This document shows positions 52,106-60,508 of a stretch of 64,000 nt of DNA, in pieces. The stretch spans positions 124,001 to 188,000 of the forward strand of contig LADR01000012.1 of NCBI GenBank assembly GCA_000961655.1, read 5' to 3'. The DNA is from Desulfatitalea sp. BRH_c12 (lineage in GTDB: Bacteria > Desulfobacterota > Desulfobacteria > Desulfobacterales > Desulfosarcinaceae). A program made the translations under genes and the position numbers. The first letter of the stretch is position 1; every line of letters begins with the position of its first letter. The notes below the pieces were generated by a model. The model was not told the origin of the DNA. It did no database searches and worked only from the letters and a program-made list of their open reading frames with translations.

Positions 52106-53113
52106 TTATGGTCGAATCTCGACAGGTGTCCCGTTGGGGACCAGCCGCGCTATTTCCTCTATCTCCTTGTTGGTCACAGCGATGCAGCCTTCGGTCCAGT
52201 CAATCGCCTTGTGAAATCCGTCAACCCAGGAGAAATCATTTTTAAGGCCATGGATCATGATGTTGCCGCCCGGAGAAACGCCCAGTTCTTGGGCGCGTTT
52301 TTTGTCTCTCCCGTTAGGGTAGGAAATGCGGAGAGAGAGGTGATAGTCGCTATGCCTGTTTCTGGATTCGATGGTATAGTTTCCCTCTGGGGTTTTGTTG
52401 TCGCCCTGCTTTTCTTTTGGGCCGACCGGATTTGCGCCCAATGCTATTGTGTAAGTTTTGATCGCTTCTCCCTTTGAGATCAGCGTCAGCCGCCGCTTTT
52501 TCTTCTCAATCAGGACCTTGTCCACTGGCTCCGTCCAAAGTTCGAAAACCTTCTGCTCGAGGATTCCGATCTTTTTTTCCAGGGCAATGATTTCATATTC
52601 CCGGGATTCGATTCCCCGGCGGTGGGTTTCAAGCTTTTCGTGCTGCTCTGCAATCAGATGATCCTTGATGATGACATTTTGGATCTGGAACATCAGCATC
52701 TGGCTGTCGCGCCGGTATGCACTTTCTGGAAAGTCGATGATGATTTTACGGAAGCATTCCAACGCCTTATCATAGCTTTTCCATTCATTTCCGGGATGAG
52801 AATAAATAATTCCCATCTCGAAAAGCTCCCGGTCCGCAGTCTCGGGCTCTTTTTTGATTGCTTTCTCGTAGTTGTCGAGGGAAGCCTCGTAATTTCCCTG
52901 TGCAAAGAAATCATTGGCTTCCAAAAAGGTCGATCCGGCCGGAGAGCCATCACCGCCATGGCTGCACCCGGAAATGAGCAATGCGGTCAGCATGATGCAA
53001 AAAGATAGAAGGCTTCGAGGCGCTATACTCGTATTCGCCAGCATGCCTTTCGGGAATTTGCCGGGTGTTCTCAAAACAAGCCCTCTTAAAGATTTATCCG
53101 TATTCCAAACCAT
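52106..53113 (-). CDS. L,D-transpeptidase lipoprotein with tetratricopeptide-like region
   Basis: The 335-residue protein has a lipobox ALLISGC near residue 50; an internal ATG at 53044 would make this a normal-length signal peptide and is the likelier start. A helical TPR-like part (ASLDNYEKAIKKE, YDKALECFRKIIIDFP), a coiled coil (residues 155-190) and a YkuD domain follow, with NIMIHGLKND and the catalytic cysteine in DWTEGCIAVTNKEI. It cross-links peptidoglycan or attaches proteins to it. It shares a bidirectional-looking terminator with the Lpp-like gene. Confidence 0.9.
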   Translation of the reverse strand: MVWNTDKSLRGLVLRTPGKFPKGMLANTSIAPRSLLSFCIMLTALLISGCSHGGDGSPAGSTFLEANDFFAQGNYEASLDNYEKAIKKEPETADRELFEMGIIYSHPGNEWKSYDKALECFRKIIIDFPESAYRRDSQMLMFQIQNVIIKDHLIAEQHEKLETHRRGIESREYEIIALEKKIGILEQKVFELWTEPVDKVLIEKKKRRLTLISKGEAIKTYTIALGANPVGPKEKQGDNKTPEGNYTIESRNRHSDYHLSLRISYPNGRDKKRAQELGVSPGGNIMIHGLKNDFSWVDGFHKAIDWTEGCIAVTNKEIEEIARLVPNGTPVEIRP

Positions 53114-53126
53114 GCGGATAAGTGAA

Positions 53127-53168
53127 GAAAAAGGAAGTGGCAGGTTTTCAACCGGCCACTTCCTTTTT
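53127..53168. terminator. Hairpin upstream of the L,D-transpeptidase gene, end of the Lpp-like gene
   Basis: AAGGAAGTGGC and GCCACTTCCTT form a near-perfect stem with A-rich and T-rich flanks, so it can end transcription in either direction. It follows the stop of the minus-strand Lpp-like gene. Confidence 0.85.
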
Positions 53169-53171
53169 TGT

Positions 53172-53477
53172 TTACTTCTTCATAGAATTCATGAAAATCG
53201 CCTCAGCCTGTCTTGCTTTTTCCTCGGCGATGCGTTCTCTTTCATCAGCCCTCATTTCAGCAGCCTCGGCGCGCGCAATTGCTTCATTTGCCTTCAACAA
53301 GGCCTCATCGGCCGCCGACTTGGCGACCTGTGCATCCTGGGACGCCTGGTCCGCTTGTGTGCTGATCACCATTTGCCGGGCCTGCGTCTCCTTAAGGTCA
53401 CTTTTTGTGGCGCAACCCCCAACTGCGAAGAGCAGAGCAAACATCACCAACGTCATCGATAATCCTTTTTTCATCAT
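53172..53477 (-). CDS. Braun-lipoprotein-like alanine-zipper lipoprotein
   Basis: Start at the ATG at 53477 after GGGAGGTCGTAC; 101 residues. A signal peptide ends in the lipobox AVGGC, followed by ATKSDLKETQARQM. The mature chain is one long helix with many alanines (SQDAQVAKSAADEALLKANE, ARAEAAEMRADERERIAEE) and ends in NSMKK with a terminal lysine. This is the layout of Lpp, whose last lysine is joined to peptidoglycan by L,D-transpeptidases. It sits between two such enzymes. Confidence 0.82.
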   Translation of the reverse strand: MMKKGLSMTLVMFALLFAVGGCATKSDLKETQARQMVISTQADQASQDAQVAKSAADEALLKANEAIARAEAAEMRADERERIAEEKARQAEAIFMNSMKK

Positions 53478-53642
53478 GTACGACCTCCCTTCTGAGTGTT
53501 TATGGTATATAACAGCGACTATGAAATGCCGTGTTACGCAAAAAGTGTCGGTGCCCCAATGTTGCAAGAGCCGGAAGCCTTCAGAGCCCAGCATTGCGGC
53601 CAAGCCGACAGGCGACCAAGGGGAAAAACGTATGTGTATCTT

Positions 53643-55004
53643 CTACTCGTGCTGCACGGGTGCGACCAATATGCCGTCAATTTCCAGATCGATTCTCAAT
53701 CGCTTTGACGCATTCTTGGCCTCTCCCTCGTTATGGAACGGTCCGGCGAGAACGCGATGCCTGCCGCTCTTTGACAACACCCGTGCTGGAATTTGCGGTC
53801 CCTGGTGGTTAAGGATGGCTGCGAGCCTGCAAGCCTCAACCGTGTCGCGCATAGTGGCGGCCAACACATACCACGCATCGATTCTAAACTCCGGCACCTG
53901 CGGTTGCCCGTAAAGCGCCAGGGGGTGCCGCAGTTTTATGGTTTCCGCGACGGCAGTTTCGCCTCCGGCACCGCTGGCGGATATGACAACAGGGATCCCC
54001 CGGGTCTCGGCCAGGACCTTCTCGACCTTGTCCCAGTCAAGCGTAAGGCCGGTGTTCTTTTCGATTTTTTTCAATTTCGCATAGACCTTCTTCAACTCGG
54101 CGGTGCTTGATTCTTCGAAGGGCGTATGGGCTTCCAGGTAAATCATTCCATTACGCCGGCCTATAAGATAAGGTTGGTTCATTATTCTTACGGGTGTTTT
54201 CACCGGAGTGGTATCGAAAAGCTGCTTTATGTCTTCCGGGTAGAGCCTTATGCAGCCATTGGATGCCCTGAGGCCGATGCTGGCCGGTTTGTTGGTCCCA
54301 TGGATCAGATACCCTGATTCGCTCAAGTAGAGAGCGTGTTCACCCAATGGATTCAGTGGCCCCGGCGGCACCATGGCCGGCAGCGGATCACCCTTTTCAC
54401 GGTGGTCTGCTGCAATCGATGCGGGCACATACCACGTCGGCTGAAATTTCTTGCGTGTGATAGACATCAGGCCCTTGGGCGTGGGTCGCTCAGCGGTTCC
54501 GACGCCCACGGGATAAGTCGCAACGGCCTGCAGGTTGCCCTTTTTTCTGAAGGAAAAAAGCCTCATAGCGGCTAAATTAATCACGATGCCTTCTCTGTCC
54601 GCCTCTGGCAGGATAAAACTCAACGGCAGCACAATGCGATCGCCGGCCCCGGGCACCCATACATCCACCGCCGGGTTGGCGGCAGCTAAAGTATTGATCC
54701 CCAGACTGAAGTGGCGAGCGATATCCGGCAGCGTCTCCCCCTTTTCAAGCCTGATGACCGCCGGCCGGCCGATGACGTCCACTTTTTCGTCCACCAGAAA
54801 GTAATTTTTGGGAATACTGTCGGGGTCTTGACCCGGAGGCGGCAGTATCGCCAGAACGTCCCTGGTAACGGCACAGCTATGGAGGAACAGGATGCAGATC
54901 GACAGGACTAGAAAATAACAAACCACTGACCAGGACCGCCGGTCTGAAAATCGGCCCGGGTAATTAGGTCCGCTCTTGTTGGGGGAAGAAAAATTAATAG
55001 CCAT
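53643..55004 (-). CDS. L,D-transpeptidase with LysM and SPOR-like domains
   Basis: The 453-residue protein has an N-terminal export signal with FLHSC as a probable lipobox, a LysM-like segment (LEKGETLPDIARHFSLGINT), the YkuD domain with YLIHGTNKPASIGLRASNG and the catalytic cysteine in SNGCIRLYPEDI, and a C-terminal SPOR-like repeat (FRIDAWYVLAATMRDTVEAC, HRVLAGPFHNEGEAK). It resembles ErfK/YbiS enzymes with added peptidoglycan-binding modules. It acts in the periplasm. The next gene in the same direction is the Lpp-like lipoprotein. Confidence 0.92.
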   Translation of the reverse strand: MAINFSSPNKSGPNYPGRFSDRRSWSVVCYFLVLSICILFLHSCAVTRDVLAILPPPGQDPDSIPKNYFLVDEKVDVIGRPAVIRLEKGETLPDIARHFSLGINTLAAANPAVDVWVPGAGDRIVLPLSFILPEADREGIVINLAAMRLFSFRKKGNLQAVATYPVGVGTAERPTPKGLMSITRKKFQPTWYVPASIAADHREKGDPLPAMVPPGPLNPLGEHALYLSESGYLIHGTNKPASIGLRASNGCIRLYPEDIKQLFDTTPVKTPVRIMNQPYLIGRRNGMIYLEAHTPFEESSTAELKKVYAKLKKIEKNTGLTLDWDKVEKVLAETRGIPVVISASGAGGETAVAETIKLRHPLALYGQPQVPEFRIDAWYVLAATMRDTVEACRLAAILNHQGPQIPARVLSKSGRHRVLAGPFHNEGEAKNASKRLRIDLEIDGILVAPVQHE

Positions 55005-55559
55005 CTTTCAAAATAACCGTATCTTGGTTCAACGTTAAGGAAAATTCCCCTCTATTGCAGCAGCAGAGGGAAACGCTTTTGGAATCCCAAGTATCGCAGA
55101 CACATTCAAAATCGTAACAATCTGAACCTTTTTTTCACATGTTCTCGCCCTGTGAGAAAACTGGCCTTGTAATGGGGGCGGCGCCCGCACCTGCGTGTCT
55201 TATTGTAAATACAGCTAATAGCACAACCCGCTGCCATGCGTCCGACCTAAAATTAAAATGCGGCCGGCTTTATAGGCTTTGTACAGTATGCAAGTATGCC
55301 GCCAGAATTTATCGATAGGAAAATAGGGCATGGTGAAATCAACAATGATTTTCATTGTCGGTGACCGCGGGTGACGTAGCATATTTAATTCATTAGGGTG
55401 GGGTGCCTGGGTTTTGCTTAAGGATTTGATGCTTGCGCATATGATAGTAGCTCAACTTTCGGGATTGGCACGTAGTGAGGTGAGCCGGGCGGGTGGAAGC
55501 CAACCCAATAGATCGGCTGGCTCTTTTAATTGCAAACTGAGGCTATAGTATTTCCGCTG
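55005..55559. other. Gap without recognisable gene
   Basis: About 555 bp. No gene is seen. Toward its right end GAGCC and GGCTC flank a GC-rich stretch followed by TTTTA (about 55481-55529), a possible weak terminator of the gene on the other side. No repeat or RNA is recognised. Confidence 0.45.
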
Positions 55560-55877
55560 TCAAGGTTTGCATAAAAAGTAAAAGTTCCTCCAATCCGCTT
55601 GGCCCCAATCATCGAAAAGATCACAACCTTTTATCGAATGGGGATATTCGGGAAATCTTTCCGTAGTGGTACCCTCAAGTGTTTTGTAACAACTTTCCTT
55701 GAGCTTCCAAAAACCTCGCTGGTCATAGCCGACCGCAGTTGCTGCGGTGTTTTGACACTCTCTGAGAGCCTTAAGATTATCTGGAGTTCGTGGAATTCTC
55801 GTTACATCGTAATACATTGCGCAATTGCATACTGAAAAAAACAAAACCAGGATCAAGAAGCTTCGAAGATAATTCAT
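55560..55877 (-). CDS. Small exported hypothetical protein, 105 residues
   Basis: AAGGAG lies before the ATG at 55877. The first 20 residues are hydrophobic (LRSFLILVLFFSVCNC), with VCNC as a possible but imperfect lipobox, so it is exported or membrane-anchored. The mature part has four cysteines (CQNT, SCYKT, GCDLF, FLCKP) that could form disulfides. No family is recognised. It stands alone between two empty stretches. Confidence 0.65.
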   Translation of the reverse strand: MNYLRSFLILVLFFSVCNCAMYYDVTRIPRTPDNLKALRECQNTAATAVGYDQRGFWKLKESCYKTLEGTTTERFPEYPHSIKGCDLFDDWGQADWRNFYFLCKP

Positions 55878-56186
55878 CTATTTTCTCCTTCCTCGATGTT
55901 ACAGCCACCCACAAGATTTTTATGGATCTATGTGTATGTCCATTTCAGGTTCCAGTATCGGTTTTATTCCCATATGACTTTAATTTTTTCCGGTTCTATG
56001 ATCCAAATGAGGTTAAACCGCGCTTGCATTAGTCACACCTCTTTGATTTCATTTGGTATTGACTGAACCATGGCCATGCTTGTGTTTTGTCCAACCCGCC
56101 TACACTATTCAGGCAACTACATACGATGGTGGGGTGCTTCAAAGTATAGACGGTTTGTATCGGTCTACGGATGAATTGGCAAACTA
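55878..56186. other. Gap without recognisable gene
   Basis: About 310 AT-rich bp between the small exported protein and the end of the TetR-type gene. No gene or repeat is recognised. Confidence 0.45.
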
Positions 56187-57374
56187 TCAGCGCTCAGCGG
56201 AGTGGGGGCAATTCGAGGCGACAGCGCGGCTCAACATGGAAACAGCCGCATTGATCTCTTCGATTTTATCGGCCTGACTTCCCTTTTCCGTAAACAGCCA
56301 CCTGATTGCCATGTGACTGAAAATTCCCATAAAAAGATTGCGGAAAACCCGGTTATTAATTTCCGGACGAATACTGCCGTCACTCTTCCCCTCGTCCAAA
56401 ATCTTGTAGACGCTTTCAATGTATTTTTTAAAGGGAGGATAGGCATTTGAGGAATAGAAATGGGCATTGTAAATGGCATCAAACAAGAAAATCTTAACGA
56501 AGATCGGTTGCGTTAGGTAGATTGTGAAATGATAGCGGATGAAGCGTATCAGTTTACGCAGTGGGGTCTTCACTTCGAACAATTCGTCAAGCGAATCCAG
56601 ATTGTTCCGGAATTGCCGCTCCAGAGTTGAGAAGAGTAGATCCTCCTTGTTTTTAAAATATTCGTAAATGGTCCCTTCAGAGACCTCCGCCGATTTTGAA
56701 ATCTCCTGTATCGTGGCGTTCTGATAACCCTTGGTGGCAAACACGTTTAAGGCTGACGCCAGAATCCTGCCGGACTTTTCGCTGTTCAGGGTGGTCGGTT
56801 CGGCCTCGGACCGAATCATCGGCAAGAGGAGATCCAGAATGGCATCCAGATCCGTATGTGCCTGGGGCGTCTCCCGAGCTACCATGCTCTGAATATTTTC
56901 TATGTCCACCAGCCCAAAAACAGCATCACGAACTATCACGAGGGATAGGTCATTGCGAAAGGTGCCATCCGATATCCCTTTATTGAGGATTTTTCGCCCG
57001 ATATCCGACCAGCGCTTAATCAGATTGTAAGCCTCATGCTTCATGAAGCTCTTGCTGGAGCGGCATTCGAATAACAGGAGATTGGCATAGTCGGAATGGG
57101 TATCATGGTAATAGAGCTGGAACCAGATCAGCTTGCTGAGTTGGCTGACCGGATCCATGATGCCCTGGAGTTGCTCCTCCAATTTTTCAAGGGCGTCTCT
57201 AAGGCGCTCCTGGGTGACGGAGAAAAGCAAGTCCTCTTTATTTTTGAAATAATGATAGAGCATCGAGTCCGTTACACCCGCAGCAGCACTTATTTCACTG
57301 ATGGTCGCGCTGCGGCCTTTGGCGGACATGATACTCTCAGCCGCATTCAGAATATTCTGCCGTTTGTCACTCAT
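56187..57374 (-). CDS. Tandem TetR-family regulator with two complete TetR units
   Basis: The start is taken at the ATG at 57374 (395 residues); the frame stays open to 57443. Two TetR units follow one another. Unit 1 has TISEISAAAGVTDSMLYHYF near 25-45 and unit 2 has TIQEISKSAEVSEGTIYEYF near 220-240; both share the run YFKNKEDLLFS. Each HTH is followed by its own helical ligand domain. Normal TetR proteins have about 200 residues and dimerise, so this is a covalent fusion of two. It faces away from the liv operon and likely controls it. Confidence 0.9.
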   Translation of the reverse strand: MSDKRQNILNAAESIMSAKGRSATISEISAAAGVTDSMLYHYFKNKEDLLFSVTQERLRDALEKLEEQLQGIMDPVSQLSKLIWFQLYYHDTHSDYANLLLFECRSSKSFMKHEAYNLIKRWSDIGRKILNKGISDGTFRNDLSLVIVRDAVFGLVDIENIQSMVARETPQAHTDLDAILDLLLPMIRSEAEPTTLNSEKSGRILASALNVFATKGYQNATIQEISKSAEVSEGTIYEYFKNKEDLLFSTLERQFRNNLDSLDELFEVKTPLRKLIRFIRYHFTIYLTQPIFVKIFLFDAIYNAHFYSSNAYPPFKKYIESVYKILDEGKSDGSIRPEINNRVFRNLFMGIFSHMAIRWLFTEKGSQADKIEEINAAVSMLSRAVASNCPHSAER

Positions 57375-58144
57375 CCTAAAGTTTCTTATCGCTGATAAAA
57401 TAGTGCAGCCTGTTTCGCCAGACCGCCAAACTAATCGGTTCAATGCAGAACTGTTCGCTTCTTAGATCAACCCACGAATTTTGCAACCTTATTCGCTATA
57501 TTGAGTTATATTCTAAAAAATTTGTCAATTAAAATTTAGCCAAAATAAGCTTATATTACTATAATAACTTATATATAAGTTAAAAATGGCCTGTCCGATT
57601 AAATGTTGACAAGGCCCACTCTTACAGAATATTGTTCAATTGAAATTAATATTAAACTACTTTTGATCCATTTTTCATCCTCGAAGCTTCCTTCGCGATA
57701 TAAAGGAGGCCTGAAAAAATCAAATATCAAAGGATCACTTTAGAATGAATTTGAACCCTTCCAATTTTAAATTCCGCGAAGGGAACGTATGGCTGCATTT
57801 TATTCATATTAAAGTAACTGAATTTTTTGAAAATTTCACCAAAGCTGCCGAACACGTCAAATCCGATCCGATCCGTAATGGCGATCGTAATGACCGGCAA
57901 TGTGCGTGCCTTTGCTGCGCAAGCCGAGATCAAACACTAGGCATCCAGGGTATTCCCCTTACAGGCAGAATTGACCGATATTTAGAATGGTGCTCAAAAA
58001 GACAACTCTCTATGATCGCCTGTGGACAACGCAATGGAAGAGATTTTGGTCTCTTTTTATATAGACTGGCATAATGCCGGCCAGATGACAGCCCATCGAG
58101 GTGCTCTAATAAAAACAACCATTCATTCAGGGGAGGGGACGCAC
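57375..58144. promoter_or_regulatory. Divergent regulatory region between the TetR fusion and livK
   Basis: The stretch of about 770 bp is strongly AT-rich around 57500-57600 and holds a perfect 16-bp palindrome AACTTATATATAAGTT (57566-57581) and a 10-bp palindrome ATAAGCTTAT (57545-57554), both fit for TetR-type binding. An open frame at 57745-58074 has no recognised family and is not called. GGGGAGGGGAC precedes the livK start. Confidence 0.55.
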
Positions 58145-59416
58145 ATGCTCAATAAAGTTTTCGCTATTTTTGCCATAATGGCTCTCGCGCTGGTGATCAC
58201 GGTTCCCGTGATGGCCGAGGATACCATTAAAATCGCTTATATCGACCCGCTCTCGGGCGCCATGGCCGGGGTGGGCGATGCTGGTTACAAGCACTTCCAG
58301 TACAATGCCGAACTGCTCAACGCCGCAGGCGGCGTTCTGGGCGGCAAGAAGTTCGAGATCGTTCCTTTCGACAATAAAGTCAGCCCCCAAGATACCTTGA
58401 TCCAATTGAAAAACGCCATCGACCAGGACATCCGCATCGTCGCTCAGGGTAACGGCTCCAGCGTGGCTGGCGCTCTGATAGAAGCCATCAACAAACACAA
58501 CGAACGCAATCCGGACAACCAGCTGATCTATCTGAACTATGCAGCGGTGACGCCATCCTTCACCAACGAGCAGTGCAGCTTCTGGCACTTTCGCTTCGAT
58601 GCCCACGTGGACATGAAGATCGCCGCCATCACCAATTACATCAAAGGGCAAAAAGACATCAAAAAAGTCTACCTGATGAATCAGGACTATGTCTTCGGCC
58701 ATGCCGTGAGCGATGCCTCCAAGGCCATGCTCAAGGAGAAGCGGCCGGACATCAAGATCGTTGGCGACAGCTTCACGCCGCTGGGTAAGGTCAAGGATTT
58801 CTCACCCTACGTGGCCAAGATCCAGGCTTCGGGCGCCGATACCGTTATCAGCGGCAACTGGGGCGCGGACATGTCCCTGCTGGTCAAAGCCGCCAAGGAT
58901 GCCGGTTTGAAAGCCCAGTTCTACACCTTCTACGGCAATGGTCTGGGGGCCCCTAAGGCCATCGGCGAAGCCGGTATTGGTATCTTGAACTCGGTGACCG
59001 AGTGGCACCTCGACCTCAACCAGGAAGAGAAAAACGCCGAAGACGAGAAATTCTTCCTGGACTACCAGGAAAAATACTCCAGCCGCGGAGAGGTCCCTTA
59101 TTATTACGGTCGCATCGGTACCACCATGCAGATGCTGGCCGCTGCCATCGAAAAGGCCCACAGCACCAAAGCCAAGGACATCGCCTATGCCTTGGAGGGC
59201 ATGGAATACCAGACCCCCTATGGCAAGGTGACCATGCGCGCCGAGGATCATCAGCTGATCCAGCCGCTCTATATTTCCACTTACGCCAAAGCCGGCCAGG
59301 GAACGGTGAAGTATGACGCTGAAAACACCGGCGTCGGCTTCAAGACCATCCAGCGCATCGAAGCCGCCGATACGGCCATGCCGACCACCTGCAAGATGGA
59401 GCGGCCGGAGAAATAG
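58145..59416 (+). CDS. livK: Branched-chain amino-acid-type ABC substrate-binding protein
   Basis: Start at the ATG at 58145 after GGGGAGGGGACGCAC. A signal peptide (FAIFAIMALALVITVPVMAE) precedes a type I periplasmic binding protein with IKIAYIDPLSGAMAGVGD, NQDYVFGHAVSDASKAML and PYYYGRIGTTMQMLAAAIEK. The family binds branched-chain amino acids but also aromatic and other organic acids. Here the operon ends beside a tannase/feruloyl-esterase-like gene, so an aromatic ligand is possible. It is followed by a strong GC hairpin at 59437-59460. Confidence 0.94.
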   Translation: MLNKVFAIFAIMALALVITVPVMAEDTIKIAYIDPLSGAMAGVGDAGYKHFQYNAELLNAAGGVLGGKKFEIVPFDNKVSPQDTLIQLKNAIDQDIRIVAQGNGSSVAGALIEAINKHNERNPDNQLIYLNYAAVTPSFTNEQCSFWHFRFDAHVDMKIAAITNYIKGQKDIKKVYLMNQDYVFGHAVSDASKAMLKEKRPDIKIVGDSFTPLGKVKDFSPYVAKIQASGADTVISGNWGADMSLLVKAAKDAGLKAQFYTFYGNGLGAPKAIGEAGIGILNSVTEWHLDLNQEEKNAEDEKFFLDYQEKYSSRGEVPYYYGRIGTTMQMLAAAIEKAHSTKAKDIAYALEGMEYQTPYGKVTMRAEDHQLIQPLYISTYAKAGQGTVKYDAENTGVGFKTIQRIEAADTAMPTTCKMERPEK

Positions 59417-59436
59417 CCTGAGTTTTAAAGGAAGAA

Positions 59437-59460
59437 TGGGGCGGCCCCAGGGGCCCCCCA
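59437..59460 (+). other. GC-rich hairpin after livK
   Basis: TGGGG and CCCCA enclose GGCC-CCAG-GGGCC, a stable stem without a T-run, 20 bp after the livK stop. It may slow decay of the livK message or reduce read-through into livH. Confidence 0.6.
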
Positions 59461-59521
59461 ACTTTGGCGCCTGATTTAATTTTCAGCTAAACCGAACTCT
59501 TTTTCTGAGATAGTGAAAACC

Positions 59522-60472
59522 ATGCTCGAATATCTCCTCTTCTCGGTTCTCAACAGCTTGGTCCTGGGAATGCTGCTCTTCATGCTCTCCAGCGGCCTGA
59601 CCCTGATTTTTAGTATGATGGGTGTGCTTAACTTCGCCCATGCCAGCTTCTACATGCTGGGCGCCTATTTCGGCTACCAAATTACTCAGGCCGTCGGTTT
59701 CTGGCCGGCACTGGTGATCGCCCCCCTGCTGGTCGGTGTGATTGGGGCTCTGGTAGAACGTTACGGCCTGCGTACCGTTCACAAATACGGTCACGTGGCC
59801 GAGTTGCTCTTCACGGTAGGATTGGCCTTCATTATCGAAGAGGGCGTCAATCTCATCTGGGGACGCAACGCGATGACCTACCCCGTTCCCCAGTCCCTGG
59901 ATTTCCCCCTGTTCACTCTGTTCAGCACCGAGTTTTCGACCTACCGCATGTTCATGCTGCTGATCTCCGTGGCCATTTTCATCGGGCTTTATATGGTGCT
60001 CACCCGCACGCGCATCGGGCTGATCATCCAGGCGGCCTTGACCCACCCCCAGGGGGTGAGTGCGCTGGGTCACAATGTGCCCATGGTGTTCATGATGGTG
60101 TTCGGCGGCGGCTCCGCCCTGGCCGGGGTCGCCGGGGTCATCGGCGGCATCTTCCTGATCACCGAACCGGCCATGGCCGCGACCTTGGGCCCCATCGTTT
60201 TTGTGGTGATCGTGGTGGGCGGCATGGGTTCTCTGACCGGCGCTTTCGTGGCCTCATTGCTGCTGGCCGCCATCCAGACCTTCGCCGTAGGTTTGGAGTA
60301 TTCGCTCACCGACCTGTTCGCCCTCGTGGGCATCCATGGTCAGGTGAGCGGCCTGCTCGAGGACCTGGGGCGGATTCAATTATCCCACACTGGACCCATT
60401 CTGCCCTATCTGTTCATGGTGCTCATGCTCATGTTCCGGCCCAAGGGCCTCATGGGCAAACGTGAATCGTGA
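59522..60472 (+). CDS. livH: Liv-type ABC transporter permease LivH
   Basis: The 316-residue protein (an in-frame GTG at 59513 would add three residues) has about eight membrane helices, with SSGLTLIFSMMGVLNFAHAS and GGMGSLTGAFVASLLLAAIQ, both typical for LivH. It forms the membrane channel with LivM. The operon order livK-livH-livM-livG-livF is complete. Confidence 0.95.
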   Translation: MLEYLLFSVLNSLVLGMLLFMLSSGLTLIFSMMGVLNFAHASFYMLGAYFGYQITQAVGFWPALVIAPLLVGVIGALVERYGLRTVHKYGHVAELLFTVGLAFIIEEGVNLIWGRNAMTYPVPQSLDFPLFTLFSTEFSTYRMFMLLISVAIFIGLYMVLTRTRIGLIIQAALTHPQGVSALGHNVPMVFMMVFGGGSALAGVAGVIGGIFLITEPAMAATLGPIVFVVIVVGGMGSLTGAFVASLLLAAIQTFAVGLEYSLTDLFALVGIHGQVSGLLEDLGRIQLSHTGPILPYLFMVLMLMFRPKGLMGKRES

Positions 60473-60508
60473 TTCACTGCGGAACAAGTACAAGGAAGTC
60501 ATCGAAAC

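Noticed and set aside
57745-58074. Possible 109-residue gene upstream of livK
   Set aside because: No recognisable family and no convincing ribosome site; it lies inside the divergent control region.
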